A DNA stretch of 64,000 nt, taken from assembly GCF_028640845.1 (NCBI RefSeq), contig NC_080540.1:261797958-261861957 (forward strand), written 5' to 3'. Made by a program: the position numbers and the translations under genes. Below the pieces are notes generated by a model. That model did no database searches. It worked only from the letters and a program-made list of their open reading frames with translations, and was not told the origin of the DNA. Below are positions 46,897-57,892 of this stretch, piece by piece (the stretch's first letter is position 1; each line of letters opens with the position of its first letter). The stretch comes from Ahaetulla prasina. Lineage: Eukaryota > Chordata > Lepidosauria > Squamata > Colubridae.

Positions 46897-47098
46897 ACAA
46901 TAGCATTTATATACCACTTTTACAAAGTCAGCATATTGCCCCCAACAATCTGGGTCCTCATTTTACCAACCTCGGAAGAATGGAAGGCTGAGTCAACCTT
47001 GAACCTAGTGAGATTTGATCTGCCAAATTGCAGGCAGCTGGCAGTCAGCAGAAGTAGCCTACAGTACTGCACTCTAACCACTGCATCACCACAGCTCA
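46897..47098 (-). mobile_element. Sauria SINE, nearly full length
   Basis: Minus orientation. The CTATTG-type tail and TATATACC are at the low end (AATAGCATTTATATACCAC). The body is TTGCCCCCAACAATCTGGG and GAAGGCTGAGTCAACCTTG. The tRNA-like head, with B-box remnant and A-box (CACTCTAACCACTGCATCACC on plus), is at 47078-47098. The central part is intact. Confidence 0.9.
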
Positions 47099-47829
47099 TG
47101 CTCAATGTTACTTTTTCATTAGTAGCTAGGTTATCTTGAGGAAGCTAACATTGAGATGGAAGATTGCTGCAACATTACAAGAACTCTTTCTGCTGGCCTA
47201 AGCATTTCTTTCACAGCATTTTTGGTAGCAAGAAGATGCAGAGTTTCCTTTCCTTTCCTTTCCTTTTTTTTTTTTTTTTTGGTGCCCTTGAGGGAACTCC
47301 ATGCTTGTGTGTATAGACTTTACTTACTTGAACCTTTAAGTCTGTGGAGTGACCAAAACACTCCTTCCAAATTCTTTGTTCCTGGAATAAAGACACTGCA
47401 TTATGCTTTCCACGGCTTCTTTTAACTTCCCTCCATGTCAATGACCATGTATGTACATATGCAGATGGTCTTTCTCCAAGGGCTGTTGCCAAATTATAGT
47501 GACAGGACAATTTTCCATTTTTTGGACAAAGGTGTCTAGTCCAGTACTGCAAATACTTAGCATTGTTGGATAGGTCCCAGTTGTGGCAAATGACAACAAA
47601 TAAAAAGTTAAACCTGGAATATCTTCATGAAAGAGCCAAATCAAGTAAATGGTGTCTACATTTTTCTCTTATGTAACAAAAAAGTAGGCTATAGCTTTAT
47701 ACTGAAATGACCTTAACCTGTCACAACACTGTCTTATCTCTTTCTTTTTGAAAATGGATATTGCCTTAATTATTTGCATCTGTGAACTCCGATGAACATA
47801 CTTAAGGATATATCCATATATTCATAAAT
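47099..47829. other. Unrecognised, with (TTTCC)n(T)n tract
   Basis: TTTCC repeats followed by 20 T at 47244-47280. Overlapping frames of 89-113 codons at 47.16-47.55 kb span this tract and have no domain. Confidence 0.45.
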
Positions 47830-48140
47830 CATCTGCAGGCAATAAGTGGTCCAACATAGATAATTAGAGAATTTACGGAAGGCTTGCTCCCTCTGTTTAT
47901 CTGCTTATGACATTTGCGGTGCAGCCCTAACAGCAGGATAATTACTAGATTTATTCATCAAACAAAATCACGCCTTTGGGGAATGCTCAGTGACTTCAGT
48001 TTTAGGACTAATAAAGACGTTTTTCACCCAAACTCAAGTACTAATTTGCTCAGTCACTAGCTGCAATAATCTTTTATAGAGCTACTCAAAGAAGAGGTTT
48101 GGCACCAGAGGGCAGATAATTAAAGGTGCAGTATCCACAT
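47830..48140. other. Candidate conserved regulatory stretch with CTCF-like site
   Basis: A transposon-free stretch with several TAAT and AATTA cores (GATAATTAGAG, GGATAATTACTAG, CAGATAATTAAAGG). CACCAGAGGGCAGAT at 48103-48117 fits the CTCF core consensus well. Function is inferred only. Confidence 0.3.
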
Positions 48141-50066
48141 ACAAAAAGTTCTGAACAATTCCCTGACCATATTAAAATTTAATTGTTGAATGTTAATTGA
48201 AAAAATAAAAAACCAAAAGTCATTGCTGTTCTCTCTATTCTAGTAATTATTCTACCAGATCAAAATTGTATCTTTAAGAACAGGGACACAGTTGAAACTT
48301 CACAAACTCTTCCAAATTGGCCAATGAATTATTTGAATTATTGTCCAAATAGAACAAAACAACAAACTGGGGTCACAGAGGAAGTCTACTGCATATTGCA
48401 ATTTGCTTCAAGCAATAGAAAAATTAGCTTGTTTAGAGTTAAGGAAGTTTCATAGTCACACAGAACGCTTTTCTGCACAAAATTCATTGTGGGGGGGGGA
48501 AGGGAGGGAACTAAGGAAACTCACTAGTGTATCTTGTGAAAATTGTTGTTGTTGTTTTAATGCAACTAGGGTTGCATTAAAATTATGCTACTGAATTTAA
48601 TTCCAAATTTGAAATAATTAATATAAACATTTAAGTGGGACTTCCTGCCAAACGTAGATAAGAGTAATAGTTTGGGAGTTTCACATAGTTTCAGTAAGCT
48701 GCATAATATATCATTCAAAAGCTCAGTATGGTATGGTTCTTTGGCAAAATTAATTTAAATTGACAAATTAAATTAAGTCCTGGCCCCAATAGATACCTAT
48801 AAGCCTTTGTGATGACGGTATGAGTGTGAGAATATTCACCAATAATATTAGTATTTTAGGAGCTGTGATTGACTATAGAAGAAAGACAGGAGGGCATAGG
48901 AAATTTTTCATATATTAATTTACTTAATTTAGCTTAAAATACAAACCTGTACCTTAGTAAAAGCCCTAAAAGCTAACAGATAATTCATAACTGAAAAAGT
49001 ACCTTATTGGCATGACTAGGCCAATCTGTCATTCCTCTGATTCTACTTCATTATAAGGACCCAACTTCATTTTTTTTCCCTTTAGATAATTTTTTTCCAA
49101 TTCTCTAGCAGAAATTATGGTGCCTAAATACAAGAAAATCAATGCACAACGTTAATAAAGCTCCACAGTTTTCTCTAGAGATGCTACAGGGCAAGCAACT
49201 AACAAGTGAAAATTGGAAGCAGAAGAGAAGCAGGATGCCTGCCTGGCTTTTCATCTGCATGCAATGGCCCTTTGGACTCTGCCTCTCTTCCCTCTCCTTC
49301 TCGCATTCCCCTCCCTCCCTCTCCAAGGAAGCGTCTTTCACCATGTCAGAATTCTGCAGGCTCCTAAGATTCATTCTGTGCTGCAGTGAAATGATGAACT
49401 GCACAAAATGCAGACTTTTAAACTCATATTTAATTGTTTAATGTCATGGCTCTTGGTAGAGCATTGTTGCTTGAAAAATAAATTGGGTAATTCAATTAAA
49501 TGGCTACAGAAGATACATCATATCAGATGGAGTAAGGCACTAACCCCAGCTTGAACTTGACGTCCCACATCGCTTCACTTATTTGACAAATGGATTCTTG
49601 AAAATAATTGAAACACATGGCTGCCAGCATAGGTCAATAATACTTTTTTGCCATTCTGCTTCTTAACAGCTTCCATTTTTTCTTGCACTGTGCCATTCAG
49701 GGCAAAGATTGCATTTGCCTGGTAAATCATGCAAGCATTATTACTAAAATAGGACTAAATGCAATGAAAATGGACTACATAAAAGTAATGGCACTTAAGC
49801 AAAAGGAAGACCATCTTCTAGGGCATATCCCAAATGTCAGAGTTAAATACTATATGACATTACTTCCATTTACAGGGTCAGATTAGGCATGTAATAAAAG
49901 AAACTTAGTTACCTAAATACACATATTTTGGCAGACTTAGCCTAACTAACATTTACCAGATAGTAAGTATAAATATAACATATTAACATTTGTTTTAATA
50001 CAGAAGGAAGAAAGGAACATCCAGATTCAGCATTTATTTTTTTACAAAATTGAATAGAGAGAAGAA
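48141..50066. other. Unrecognised sequence
   Basis: No gene. 49600-49890 is transposon-free, mixed-composition text of the same character as the other candidate conserved stretches. The 99-codon frames on both strands at 49.1-49.44 kb have no recognisable domain. Confidence 0.35.
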
Positions 50067-50068
50067 TA

Positions 50069-50655
50069 CAGATAGTCCTTGGGTTATGATATAAATAGTA
50101 TGTGGATTATGGTCTTTGAGATGGGGATTGCCTATTTTAAGCCATGCAATCATAAAGTGTCATGTCATATGACTGCATCACTTAGAGATGCCAATCCCAG
50201 CAGTCCAAGTTGCTGTTATAATGCCAGATGTCTGGGTCTTTAAGCAGTAAGAAGCAGAAGTCCCAGGTACAGAGTATGGGAGTGCTGTGGATGGTAGGAG
50301 AGATCCTGAGAGGCTGATGCAAGCCATATGTATGTCAGGGGAGGATGGGGAGGGCTGGTGTAGGCTGCTGGCAGGTGGAGGTTAGAAGAAAAATAGTAGA
50401 GATTTACCAGACTGATTTGCAATCATTCATGTTGGCTTCCACATTGACTTTGCTTGTCAGAAACTAGCAAGGGAAAGTTGCAAATATGATCATATGATCA
50501 TGGGTTCCCTGTCATACTGTAATCATGAACTAGACACCCAAGTGCCTGGATTGCGATCATGTGACTGCATGAGTGCCATGGTCGTACATTCAATTTTTTT
50601 ACTGCTGTCATAACTATAAATGGTCACCAAATAGATGCAAGTTGAGAACTACCTG
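50069..50655. mobile_element. TA-flanked MITE (AGGTAGTCCTC family), copy C, with extra centre
   Basis: Termini CAGATAGTCCTTGGGTTATG and GTTGAGAACTACCTG sit between TA pairs (50067-50068, 50656-50657). At 587 bp it is about 190 bp longer than copies A and B. The additional G-rich segment (about 50225-50400, GGGGAGGATGGGGAGGG) is unlike their bodies and may be a variant core or an insertion. Confidence 0.72.
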
Positions 50656-50754
50656 TACGCCTAGGTGCTGATAAAAAAATCTGATTTTTATAGTGTTAGG
50701 GAACTATTTGAAATCTTAGCTAAAGTACCCATTCACATAACATTGAAAGTTACA

Positions 50755-51134
50755 TAACATAACATAATAACAGAGTTGGAAGGGACCTTGGAGGTCTTCT
50801 AGTCCTACCCCCTGCCCAGGCAGGAAACCCTACACCATTTCAGACAAATGGCTATCCAACATTTTCTTAAAAATTTCCAGTGTTGGAGCATTCACAATTT
50901 CTGCAGGCAAGTTGTTCCACTTATTTATTGTTCTAACTGTCAGGAAATTTCTCCTTAGTTCTAAGTTGCTTCTCTCCTTGATTAGTTTCCACCCATTGCT
51001 TCTTGTCCTGCCTTCAGGTCGTTTGGAGAATAGCTTGACTCCCTCTTCTTTGTGGCAGCCCCTGAGATATTGGAACACTGCAATCATGTCACCCCTAATC
51101 CTTCTTTTCATTAAACTAGACATACCCAGTTCCT
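50755..51134 (-). mobile_element. CR1 LINE 3' end with intact C-terminal ORF2 frame
   Basis: A minus-strand CR1 truncated to about 380 bp. The frame 50830-51123 (97 residues) is uninterrupted: KRRIRGDMIAVFQYLRG, GWKLIKERSNLELRRNF, RTINKWNNLPAEIVNAP and FKKMLDSHLSEMV, which is the CR1 C-terminal module. The tail is (ATAACA)n-like at 50752-50772. It is better preserved than the copies at 4.2 and 38.4 kb, hence probably younger. Confidence 0.92.
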
Positions 51135-53987
51135 GTAATATATTTGGGGAATCTAATCTGTGTCAGTGAGAGTTTGGCAAACAAGTGGGTATGTAAGACA
51201 GAGAGAAAAGCCTTACTCAGGTTTAAAAGTTAAACATATTAAAATTGGGGGAAAAAGATACGTTGGAGACAACACTCTTTGGTGTGTCTTCACTGCCCTT
51301 TTTAAGTAATCACAGTGAATTAGTGAAGGAGACTACAAAAATTAGATTTTGACTTACAGAAAAAAAACTTTGGTTTCTGCTCATGAAGCATCATCATGTT
51401 AAAGTGAATCGGCCTTCTCTCAAATCAAAGGAAGGATTTAATTGAATAAAACTAGTGAAATTGGCAAGATTCTCAAGAGGCAAGAAAATTAAAAAACAAA
51501 AGGTGGTTTGCCAAAAAAAAAATACGGACAGGTATTTTAATGTAAAGTAAACTGCATTTAGTTACATTTCTGTTCTTTACTTTTATGCTCATGCTTTTTT
51601 TTCTTCTTTCACTTATTTGTTTCTCTCTTCTGGACTTAAAATATAATATACTTTTTGAAAAACATATGATCTTGTTCTTACCTTTGGACTGTCTGGTATC
51701 AGTAACTGGGATTTTTTCCTATTCTGGTCTTCTAACATTTGTGTGGTTTTTACTGCATTTTGATCCTATACAAAATTAATTTTTTACTAGAAGAACATTT
51801 CTGCTGAAGAGGTTCAATACTGTACATGAAGTTGCTATTTTTTTATGGAAGACAAAAGAAAGAAAGATGCAGGGGCAGCTAAAAGGCCTTCGGTGGGGAA
51901 TATATTCAGATGAAAAACTGTCATTAATGCACCTTTGATTCAATGATTCTAAACTTCAAAGGGTTTTAGGACCTAAGTGTGGGATCAGGCAGCATCATTG
52001 GAATAGACACATGCAAAATGATGTTCAAAGTATCATGGCAAGAAAAAATGACTGTCAGCTTGCCTCAGATCAATGTTTAAGAAAATAAAGACCCAACTCC
52101 ATCATTTTGAAGAAATTGGTAATTTTTACTAAACACGTCAGATTGCAAACGAAGCTAAACCAGAACTGAAAATATACTAAAACCACAGACGTCATATCCT
52201 CTCCTGAACCCTCCTCCCACCAAAGTTCAAACAGCTATAATCCAATGTTGTCTTCCTTCTTGGCCACGTGTAGTTTCACTTCCGATATTCTCCCTCTGTC
52301 AATCTTCTGGATGGAATGTGAAGCAGGCAACTCCCATTACATTCACATGCCAAATCAGTTCAAATGGCTGTTTGAAAGACTATCTCCCTCCCCCACACAT
52401 GCAATGTCAGCCGAACTCTGGCAACAGTACAAACCTCTTCCCTCCTCCATAAATCATGTAAGATATTCAGTAAGAAGAAAACCTTTAATGAAGCAATAAA
52501 ACAGTAAATCAGTCTAGTAGGAGAAATACACTTAAATAAAGCGGAGGCTGACAATGACATTGCTACACAGCAACAATTTTCATTATATTTCATACAAGTC
52601 ATAATGGAGGAATCATCTGTACTTTTATTTATTTTTTTACTTACTAATTTATTTTGTGAACATAATAGTTACTTTAATAATTGTAAATACATGGTAGTGG
52701 ATTACTACCAAATACTCAATAAGTTGTCATCTTTTATCTTATGTTTGTCATTTCACAATTGAAATGTAATGTGATTTTTATAAGGATCTGATTCACAAAT
52801 ATTCTTTTCAGTTTAATAGTAAATATGAGAAAGTTACCAGAAATTGTAAGAAAAATTAGATTCAGTGGGGTAAAATACTATGGTGAAAAAGAAGCAGAAT
52901 CTTACTGAAGCAACCTAATAACCTTCCCATAACATGTACTGCTGTTAAACATAGATGAAATGGAAACTGGGGAGGCAAGCTGAAGTGATAAAATAGTGAT
53001 TGTAAAGTTATTCCTGCAGAGCAAAAGCTGAGGTTTTTATCAGAACATACATTTGATTTTGAGAAAGTTGAAAAGAATAACTCATACTATTCTTATTTCA
53101 TTCATTTGATAAAATTGGAATTGATAGTACTGAAATGCCACTTTGGTGTGGCTAGGAAGCCAACTTTGGGCAGCAATTCTCTTTCTCAACTCTAGGAAGA
53201 AGACAGTGAAAACCACTTCCAAAAATGTTGCCAAGAAAACTACAGAGACTCGTAGGAGGAGTTGCCAGAAGTCAAGGTTAACTTGAAGGCACGTACATAC
53301 ACACCAAATATAGCCCAGATAATTACAATCTGAAGAAATTGAGATTCCTTTTTGTTTTCAGCTTTCTCTTTAAGAGTTCAAATTAAATAAATAATTTTAC
53401 CTTATAACTGGATTGATGGCAACAACTTTCACAAAGGGTGAAGATTCATAAGGAAAATAAAAAAAAAATCTGTGTGTAGTTCGTGTAATTCAATAATCAG
53501 TCATCAAGAAACTTTAGATGCTGTACTTGCAGTAATCTCCCAGCAAGCATGCTGTATTGAACCCTTCAAAGTAAGCAAACAGAATTACATATATTAGGCA
53601 ATCTCGCATATGAATAAACATATATTGTGAAACTTCAACAGATGCAGAAATGGGGTAAATAAATTAAATTTAGAAAAATAAGAGAGTGAAATGAATTTAA
53701 CATATTTCTTATACTTAATCACCAGTTTAAATAGTTTACTTTTTCTGCTTTGATTGGATTATATGACATAACATAGTAAGTGGCACGTTTGTTTATCTCT
53801 TTACAAATTCTTGAATGAGGAAGAAATGGAACTATTGCTAGAGCTGGCAATAATCAGGAAAGGCAGAGCTCCCCAGTATGGTGTAACTGTGATGGGAGAG
53901 TTAACAAAGATATAGTCTGTCTGAGGCAGTAGTGTCTGCTCAAAATAAGTCAAAATAACCCTGCATGCAAGTGAAAAAGGAGCAAGG
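51135..53987. other. Mostly unrecognised; possible repeat remnants
   Basis: 52080-52460 (with ACCCAACTCCATC, CCTCCTCCCACC and pyrimidine-rich text) may be a decayed LTR or other retroelement, but I cannot identify it. 53140-53305 contains GCCAAGAAAACTACAGAGAC and GGAGTTGCCAGAAGTCAAGG, resembling Bov-B-type SINE 3' ends. The rest is AT-rich and unrecognised. Confidence 0.35.
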
Positions 53988-53995
53988 TTTCAATG

Positions 53996-54277
53996 CAGGG
54001 GGTGAAATCCAGCAGGTTCTGACAGATTCTGGAGAACCGGTAATGGAAATTTTGAATAGTTCAGAGAACTGGCAAATACTACCTCTGGCTGGTCCCAGAG
54101 TGGGGTGGAAATGGAGATTTTGCAATATCCTTCCCCAAGAGTTGGGTGGAAATGGAGATTTTGCAGTATCCTTCCCCTGCCACACCCACCAAGCCACACC
54201 ACACCCACCAAGCCACACCACACCCACCAAGCCATACCCACAGAACCGGGAGTAAAAAAATTTGAATTTAACCACTG
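53996..54277. mobile_element. Non-autonomous hAT-like element with internal duplications
   Basis: It starts CAGGGGGTGAAATCCAGCAGG and ends AATTTAACCACTG. Flanks TTTCAATG (53988-53995) and TTTTAATG (54278-54285) match at 7 of 8. The centre holds two copies of a roughly 35-bp unit (GGGTGGAAATGGAGATTTTGC...TTCCCC at about 54103 and 54144) and three copies of CACACCCACCAAGCCA at 54180-54235. Confidence 0.8.
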
Positions 54278-54285
54278 TTTTAATG

Positions 54286-55941
54286 GCACTGCTGCAACCA
54301 CCATCTTGACTCTTTTCAAATATTGCTGCAATCTATGTTTCCTTCTCCAAGGATTTAGCAAATCTGGATGCTTGAAGGTACAGGAAATTAAATGTAGTAA
54401 ACAACTGAGATCTGGTAAAGTTAACATACTTCAGTATCTTAGCAATCAATTACAACTGGATCAAGAGGAGTAGCCCTTGGTGTAGGATTTAAATATACAC
54501 CTGACTCCTAATCAATATAACTGAAATAGCTATCTAATGATCATATTAAAATGATAACATAAAATAAATAAATAGATTAATAGATTATAGAAATCAAGGC
54601 GAGTCAGAGAGGAAACTCAGATTCGTTCAAAATGCTCTATCCATTTACCTAAAAGTAAACCTAATGTTCTTTATTCTGTTAAGTTTGATGAACTATATCT
54701 ATAAACTCTCAATAACATGGAAAGTTGCTTTGTTGTATGTATCAGCTTATACAACTCAAAAGGTTAAGAAGAATTTAGCAAATTTAACTGACTTTGATAT
54801 TCTCTTCTATAGACATTTATACTTCATAATTCAGAGTTAGATTGATGAGAATCTGATTAATTTTAGTCAAATAGTTTATGAGCTTTTATTATTATTTTAC
54901 ATTAGTATATTTTATAGCTTGAATTTTATCTTTCAGATAGTTTACTGTTAGCACTACAATTTTATTCCTAGAATTTAAAAATGTAGTGTTTTACAGTACA
55001 CTGTTGTAAATTATTTTTACATATTTGTAATTTTGTATTATCTTATGCTGGTCTAGGACCAAAACAAAGATTGTTATTGATTTTCCTGAATTTCTTCAGT
55101 GACAGTTTATATGGGGATTAACCAGCAATGTGAGAATCCCTGTATCACAATTAACTACTGATTTGATAATGGTCACTATTTAAGGTTAATTCTCACTATC
55201 TCTAATTTTTCTTTTACTATTCCTTCTTTCTGTCTCTTCCCTCTTCTACATCTATTTCACTCCTTTGACAGATCATGGATCTGGTGAAATAGGTTCTGAT
55301 CCACAAAAACTAATTTAAAAAGAGTTAGATCAGTATTTAAGCTGCAGTATTCTTGTTGCTAAAAACTGGTACGACGATATCCCTTCAAATCTCATTTGTG
55401 ATAATGGTGAGAAAGGAACAGAACAGGGTGCTAATAATCAAAAGGTAGATTAATATCTTACTTCTTAACAGATATGACAGTGTGTTATATTAGCCCTGAT
55501 TTTCATTAAATGCTTGCTCTGTAAAAAAATGGTTACATACTTTGTATGTTTTTTTAAAAAGATCTATCCAAAGGGACTAAATCCAATCGTGGAAGTCATA
55601 CATGATTATCTTGACTTCTAATTCACTTTTAATGTAGATTTTTTTAAAGAGTTTGACAATTGCATACGGCTTTAATTTTAAGTAATGTGAAGCAACCATA
55701 CTAGTTTTTAATAAACTGATAAAAGGTATCTCATTTAACTCAGCACTTTCTTAAATGATTCTTCAATTCACTTCATAATAATCGTTTTTCCATTCTGCTT
55801 TTGCTTAGAAGAATCATGAAGACATGCCTCTCCACCACTTTTATTGACAGGGAAATGAGGCCCTCACTTCATCATGCTTGCCATCTTTTAATCTTTTATA
55901 TTTAATTAATTTTAGTATAAAATTACTGTAGAACTATACAT
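54286..55941. other. AT-rich sequence, nothing recognised
   Basis: No gene or recognisable repeat. Confidence 0.5.
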
Positions 55942-55975
55942 ATGTGTGTCATGTGTGTGTGTCTGTGAGTGTGTG

Positions 55976-56008
<33 letters not shown>
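55942..56008. repeat. (TG)n to (AC)n switching microsatellite
   Basis: A TG-rich half and an AC-rich half meet at TGTGTGTATACACACACA, so the tract is self-complementary around about 55978. Confidence 0.9.
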
Positions 56009-56099
56009 TCGCATTCACGACAAATTATTTTATACCAAATATGTATTTGCTGATAAACTCTTATTTTATTTCTTTATCAGCAAATATATTATATATGAC

Positions 56100-56215
56100 C
56101 CTTTCTTATATTTTTTTGAACCCTGAAATAAGCACTTGGTCTTATTGCCATGCGCTCAAAAGCCCGATTGGGCTTCTTATCAGGGGATGTCTTATTTGGG
56201 GGAAACAGGATATAT
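56100..56215. mobile_element. Possible short repeat (AACCCTGAAATAAGC type)
   Basis: AACCCTGAAATAAGCACTTGG and TTATCAGGGGATGTCTTATTT recall a squamate interspersed repeat. Termini and target duplication were not resolved. Confidence 0.4.
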
Positions 56216-56596
56216 ACTGTATATATAAACATATATATACATCTATGCAAGAGGTATGCCATTATATAAAATTACCTATAATGTTAAAATTACTAAATAA
56301 AATGGGTGGCAGTATATAATCATTTAATCATTAAAATCTACATATATTTAAAATTATCTATTAAGGATGCAACTAAAATATTATGATGCAGAAATATAGG
56401 TAAAGCATAAAAGAAATGAACAGGATCTAAAACCTGAATGGGGCTTGAATTAATCATTCTGATACCTACAGTGCCCTAAGAAAATGTGGTGTATATAGTA
56501 GATATTGTTAGTAATTTTCTTAGATATTTTTATATTAAGAGCAGGACTAAAGTTCACTAAGGAAATACAATAGGAATAGGAATAGCACTTAAAAGA
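56216..56596. other. AT-rich flank of the L2
   Basis: Nothing recognised up to the abrupt GC-rich start of the L2. Confidence 0.5.
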
Positions 56597-56599
56597 CTA

Positions 56600-57700
56600 T
56601 TCTTCTGCGCATGCGGCGTCTTGAGTTCTGCGGAGACGGCGGCTGGAAGTCCTTGGGCCGCAATGCCGTTCCGCCGGTCGCCTAGCTGTTGCTCTCTGAC
56701 TCCGGTTTTGCGATCTTTCCGGCCGCCAAGAGCGAGGTCTTTGGACCTCATTGAGCTCTCGGCTGCCAAGTACGGAGCCGGAATTTGTAAACAAGCAGCG
56801 GATGGCGGCGGCCATGTTGGGGGGGGGGACGAGGAGACGCCCGGCATGATTCAGCTGTTTTTCGGCCATTTTGGCCGCGGATATCATCAAAGGCTGGGGA
56901 GCGTCCCGAACATCGACGGAGGACATCGACGGCGGTATGCTGGGTACCGGGTGTTTGGGCCACAGTTAACATCGGTTGCTGGGACGGGACCTGCATGGGC
57001 ATGAATATCGCCCCCTCCCCTCCCCTCATGGACCGGAACATCATTCTTTCCCCACTGCTGACTTTTGCCATGGCCTGCCAAAATGCTGCAATTACCATCA
57101 ACGGCTTACCTCTCTTTGAGTTGCTCTTCCCATCAGCGACTGAGAGGCGGCTTGGCCTGGACAATTTCAACAGCGGCACAGCGGCACGCTGGAGCCATAT
57201 TGGGCCCAGCGGTATAATCTGGTGGCTTAGTGGTGGCGGCATGGACAACGTTGATGGCACTGGCGGTGTCGTTTCAATTATTGTACTGCACGGGTCTTTG
57301 TCCCGTGATGGTGCGTTGCCGGGAATCCAAGGGAGACCTTTTTATTCTTGTGGTCCCACGGACTTCTACGGACTAGGACCCATACGGCTGACTATTTAAT
57401 GTCGGGTCTTGGCGATCTATTGATACGACTGGAACATCTCCGACGGCTAAGGATGGACATTCTCCTGCGGTTATACTGACTATTTCTCCATGAGATACTC
57501 ATCTGCCGAACTATTACGAGTGCGAGGTTCCCCCGCCTCGCAGGAATGGCCCTCCAAGTTATCGAGGGCTTACCTTAATGAAGGGTCTTGGGACCCAGAG
57601 AGGTGGCATGCGGCCAAGAAGAATTTGTGGGGTTTTTTAAATAGATTTTTAAATAAGGGTTTTTTAAGGGGGAGGATTTGATGGGTGGGGAGAGAACCCG
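56600..57700 (+). promoter_or_regulatory. GC-rich L2 5' region with NRF1- and YY1-like sites
   Basis: The first bases hold TGCGCATGCGGC (56606-56617), a near-consensus NRF1 site. YY1-type CCATNTT cores follow: GGATGGCGGC (56800-56809, reverse orientation), CCATGTT (56812-56818), CCATTTT (56866-56872) and CCATATT (57195-57201). A ten-base G run (56817-56828 region) and many CpGs are present. NRF1 and YY1 sites mark TATA-less promoters, and YY1 positions initiation in human L1 promoters. By analogy this is probably the internal promoter. Confidence 0.55.
56995..57399 (+). CDS. Hypothetical 134-codon frame in the L2 leader
   Basis: An uninterrupted frame of 134 codons (MGMNIAPSPP at the start, GLGPIRLTI at the end) where an ORF1 might be expected, between the promoter-like part and ORF2. 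I see no zinc finger, coiled coil, RRM or esterase motif. GC-rich DNA has few stops by chance, and other frames of 127 (plus) and 170 (minus) codons overlap the same region, so this may be untranslated leader. Not assigned a function. Confidence 0.2.
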   Translation: MGMNIAPSPPLMDRNIILSPLLTFAMACQNAAITINGLPLFELLFPSATERRLGLDNFNSGTAARWSHIGPSGIIWWLSGGGMDNVDGTGGVVSIIVLHGSLSRDGALPGIQGRPFYSCGPTDFYGLGPIRLTI

Positions 57701-57802
57701 TCGGGAGGATCCAGCCCTGTGCTTGTTCGGCACTACTTCATCTGGTCTGAAGGCAGGGGGGAGGGCTCTGTTCCAGGACTAGAGGGTTGTTCGATCTGTA
57801 CG

Positions 57803-57808
57803 GTAAGT
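57803..57808 (+). promoter_or_regulatory. Splice-donor-like motif in L2 leader, copy 2
   Basis: CTGTACGGTAAGTGGGAG at 57797-57814 is identical to the 18-mer in copy 1, although bases on both sides differ. Confidence 0.35.
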
Positions 57809-57853
57809 GGGAGTGGCAGATATGGTGGAGGGGAGGGGCCATATCGAGAGTTG

Positions 57854-57892
57854 GGAGCACGTGTTCGATGTCTGAAAGCGATCACGTGCTCC
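57854..57892. promoter_or_regulatory. Inverted repeat with two CACGTG E-boxes in L2, copy 2
   Basis: GGAGCACGTG (57854-57863) and CACGTGCTCC (57883-57892) flank a 19-nt loop; arms and spacing are identical to copy 1, while loop bases differ at two positions. Confidence 0.7.

Noticed and set aside
56748..57260. 170-codon minus-strand frame as a CpG-island gene
   Set aside because: It is antisense to the L2 leader; GC-rich DNA yields long frames by chance, and no domain or splice structure is visible.
56600..57700. Host gene CpG-island promoter rather than L2 leader
   Set aside because: The segment runs directly into L2 ORF2 leader shared with copy 1, and no host exon is seen. Kept as the alternative explanation to test.
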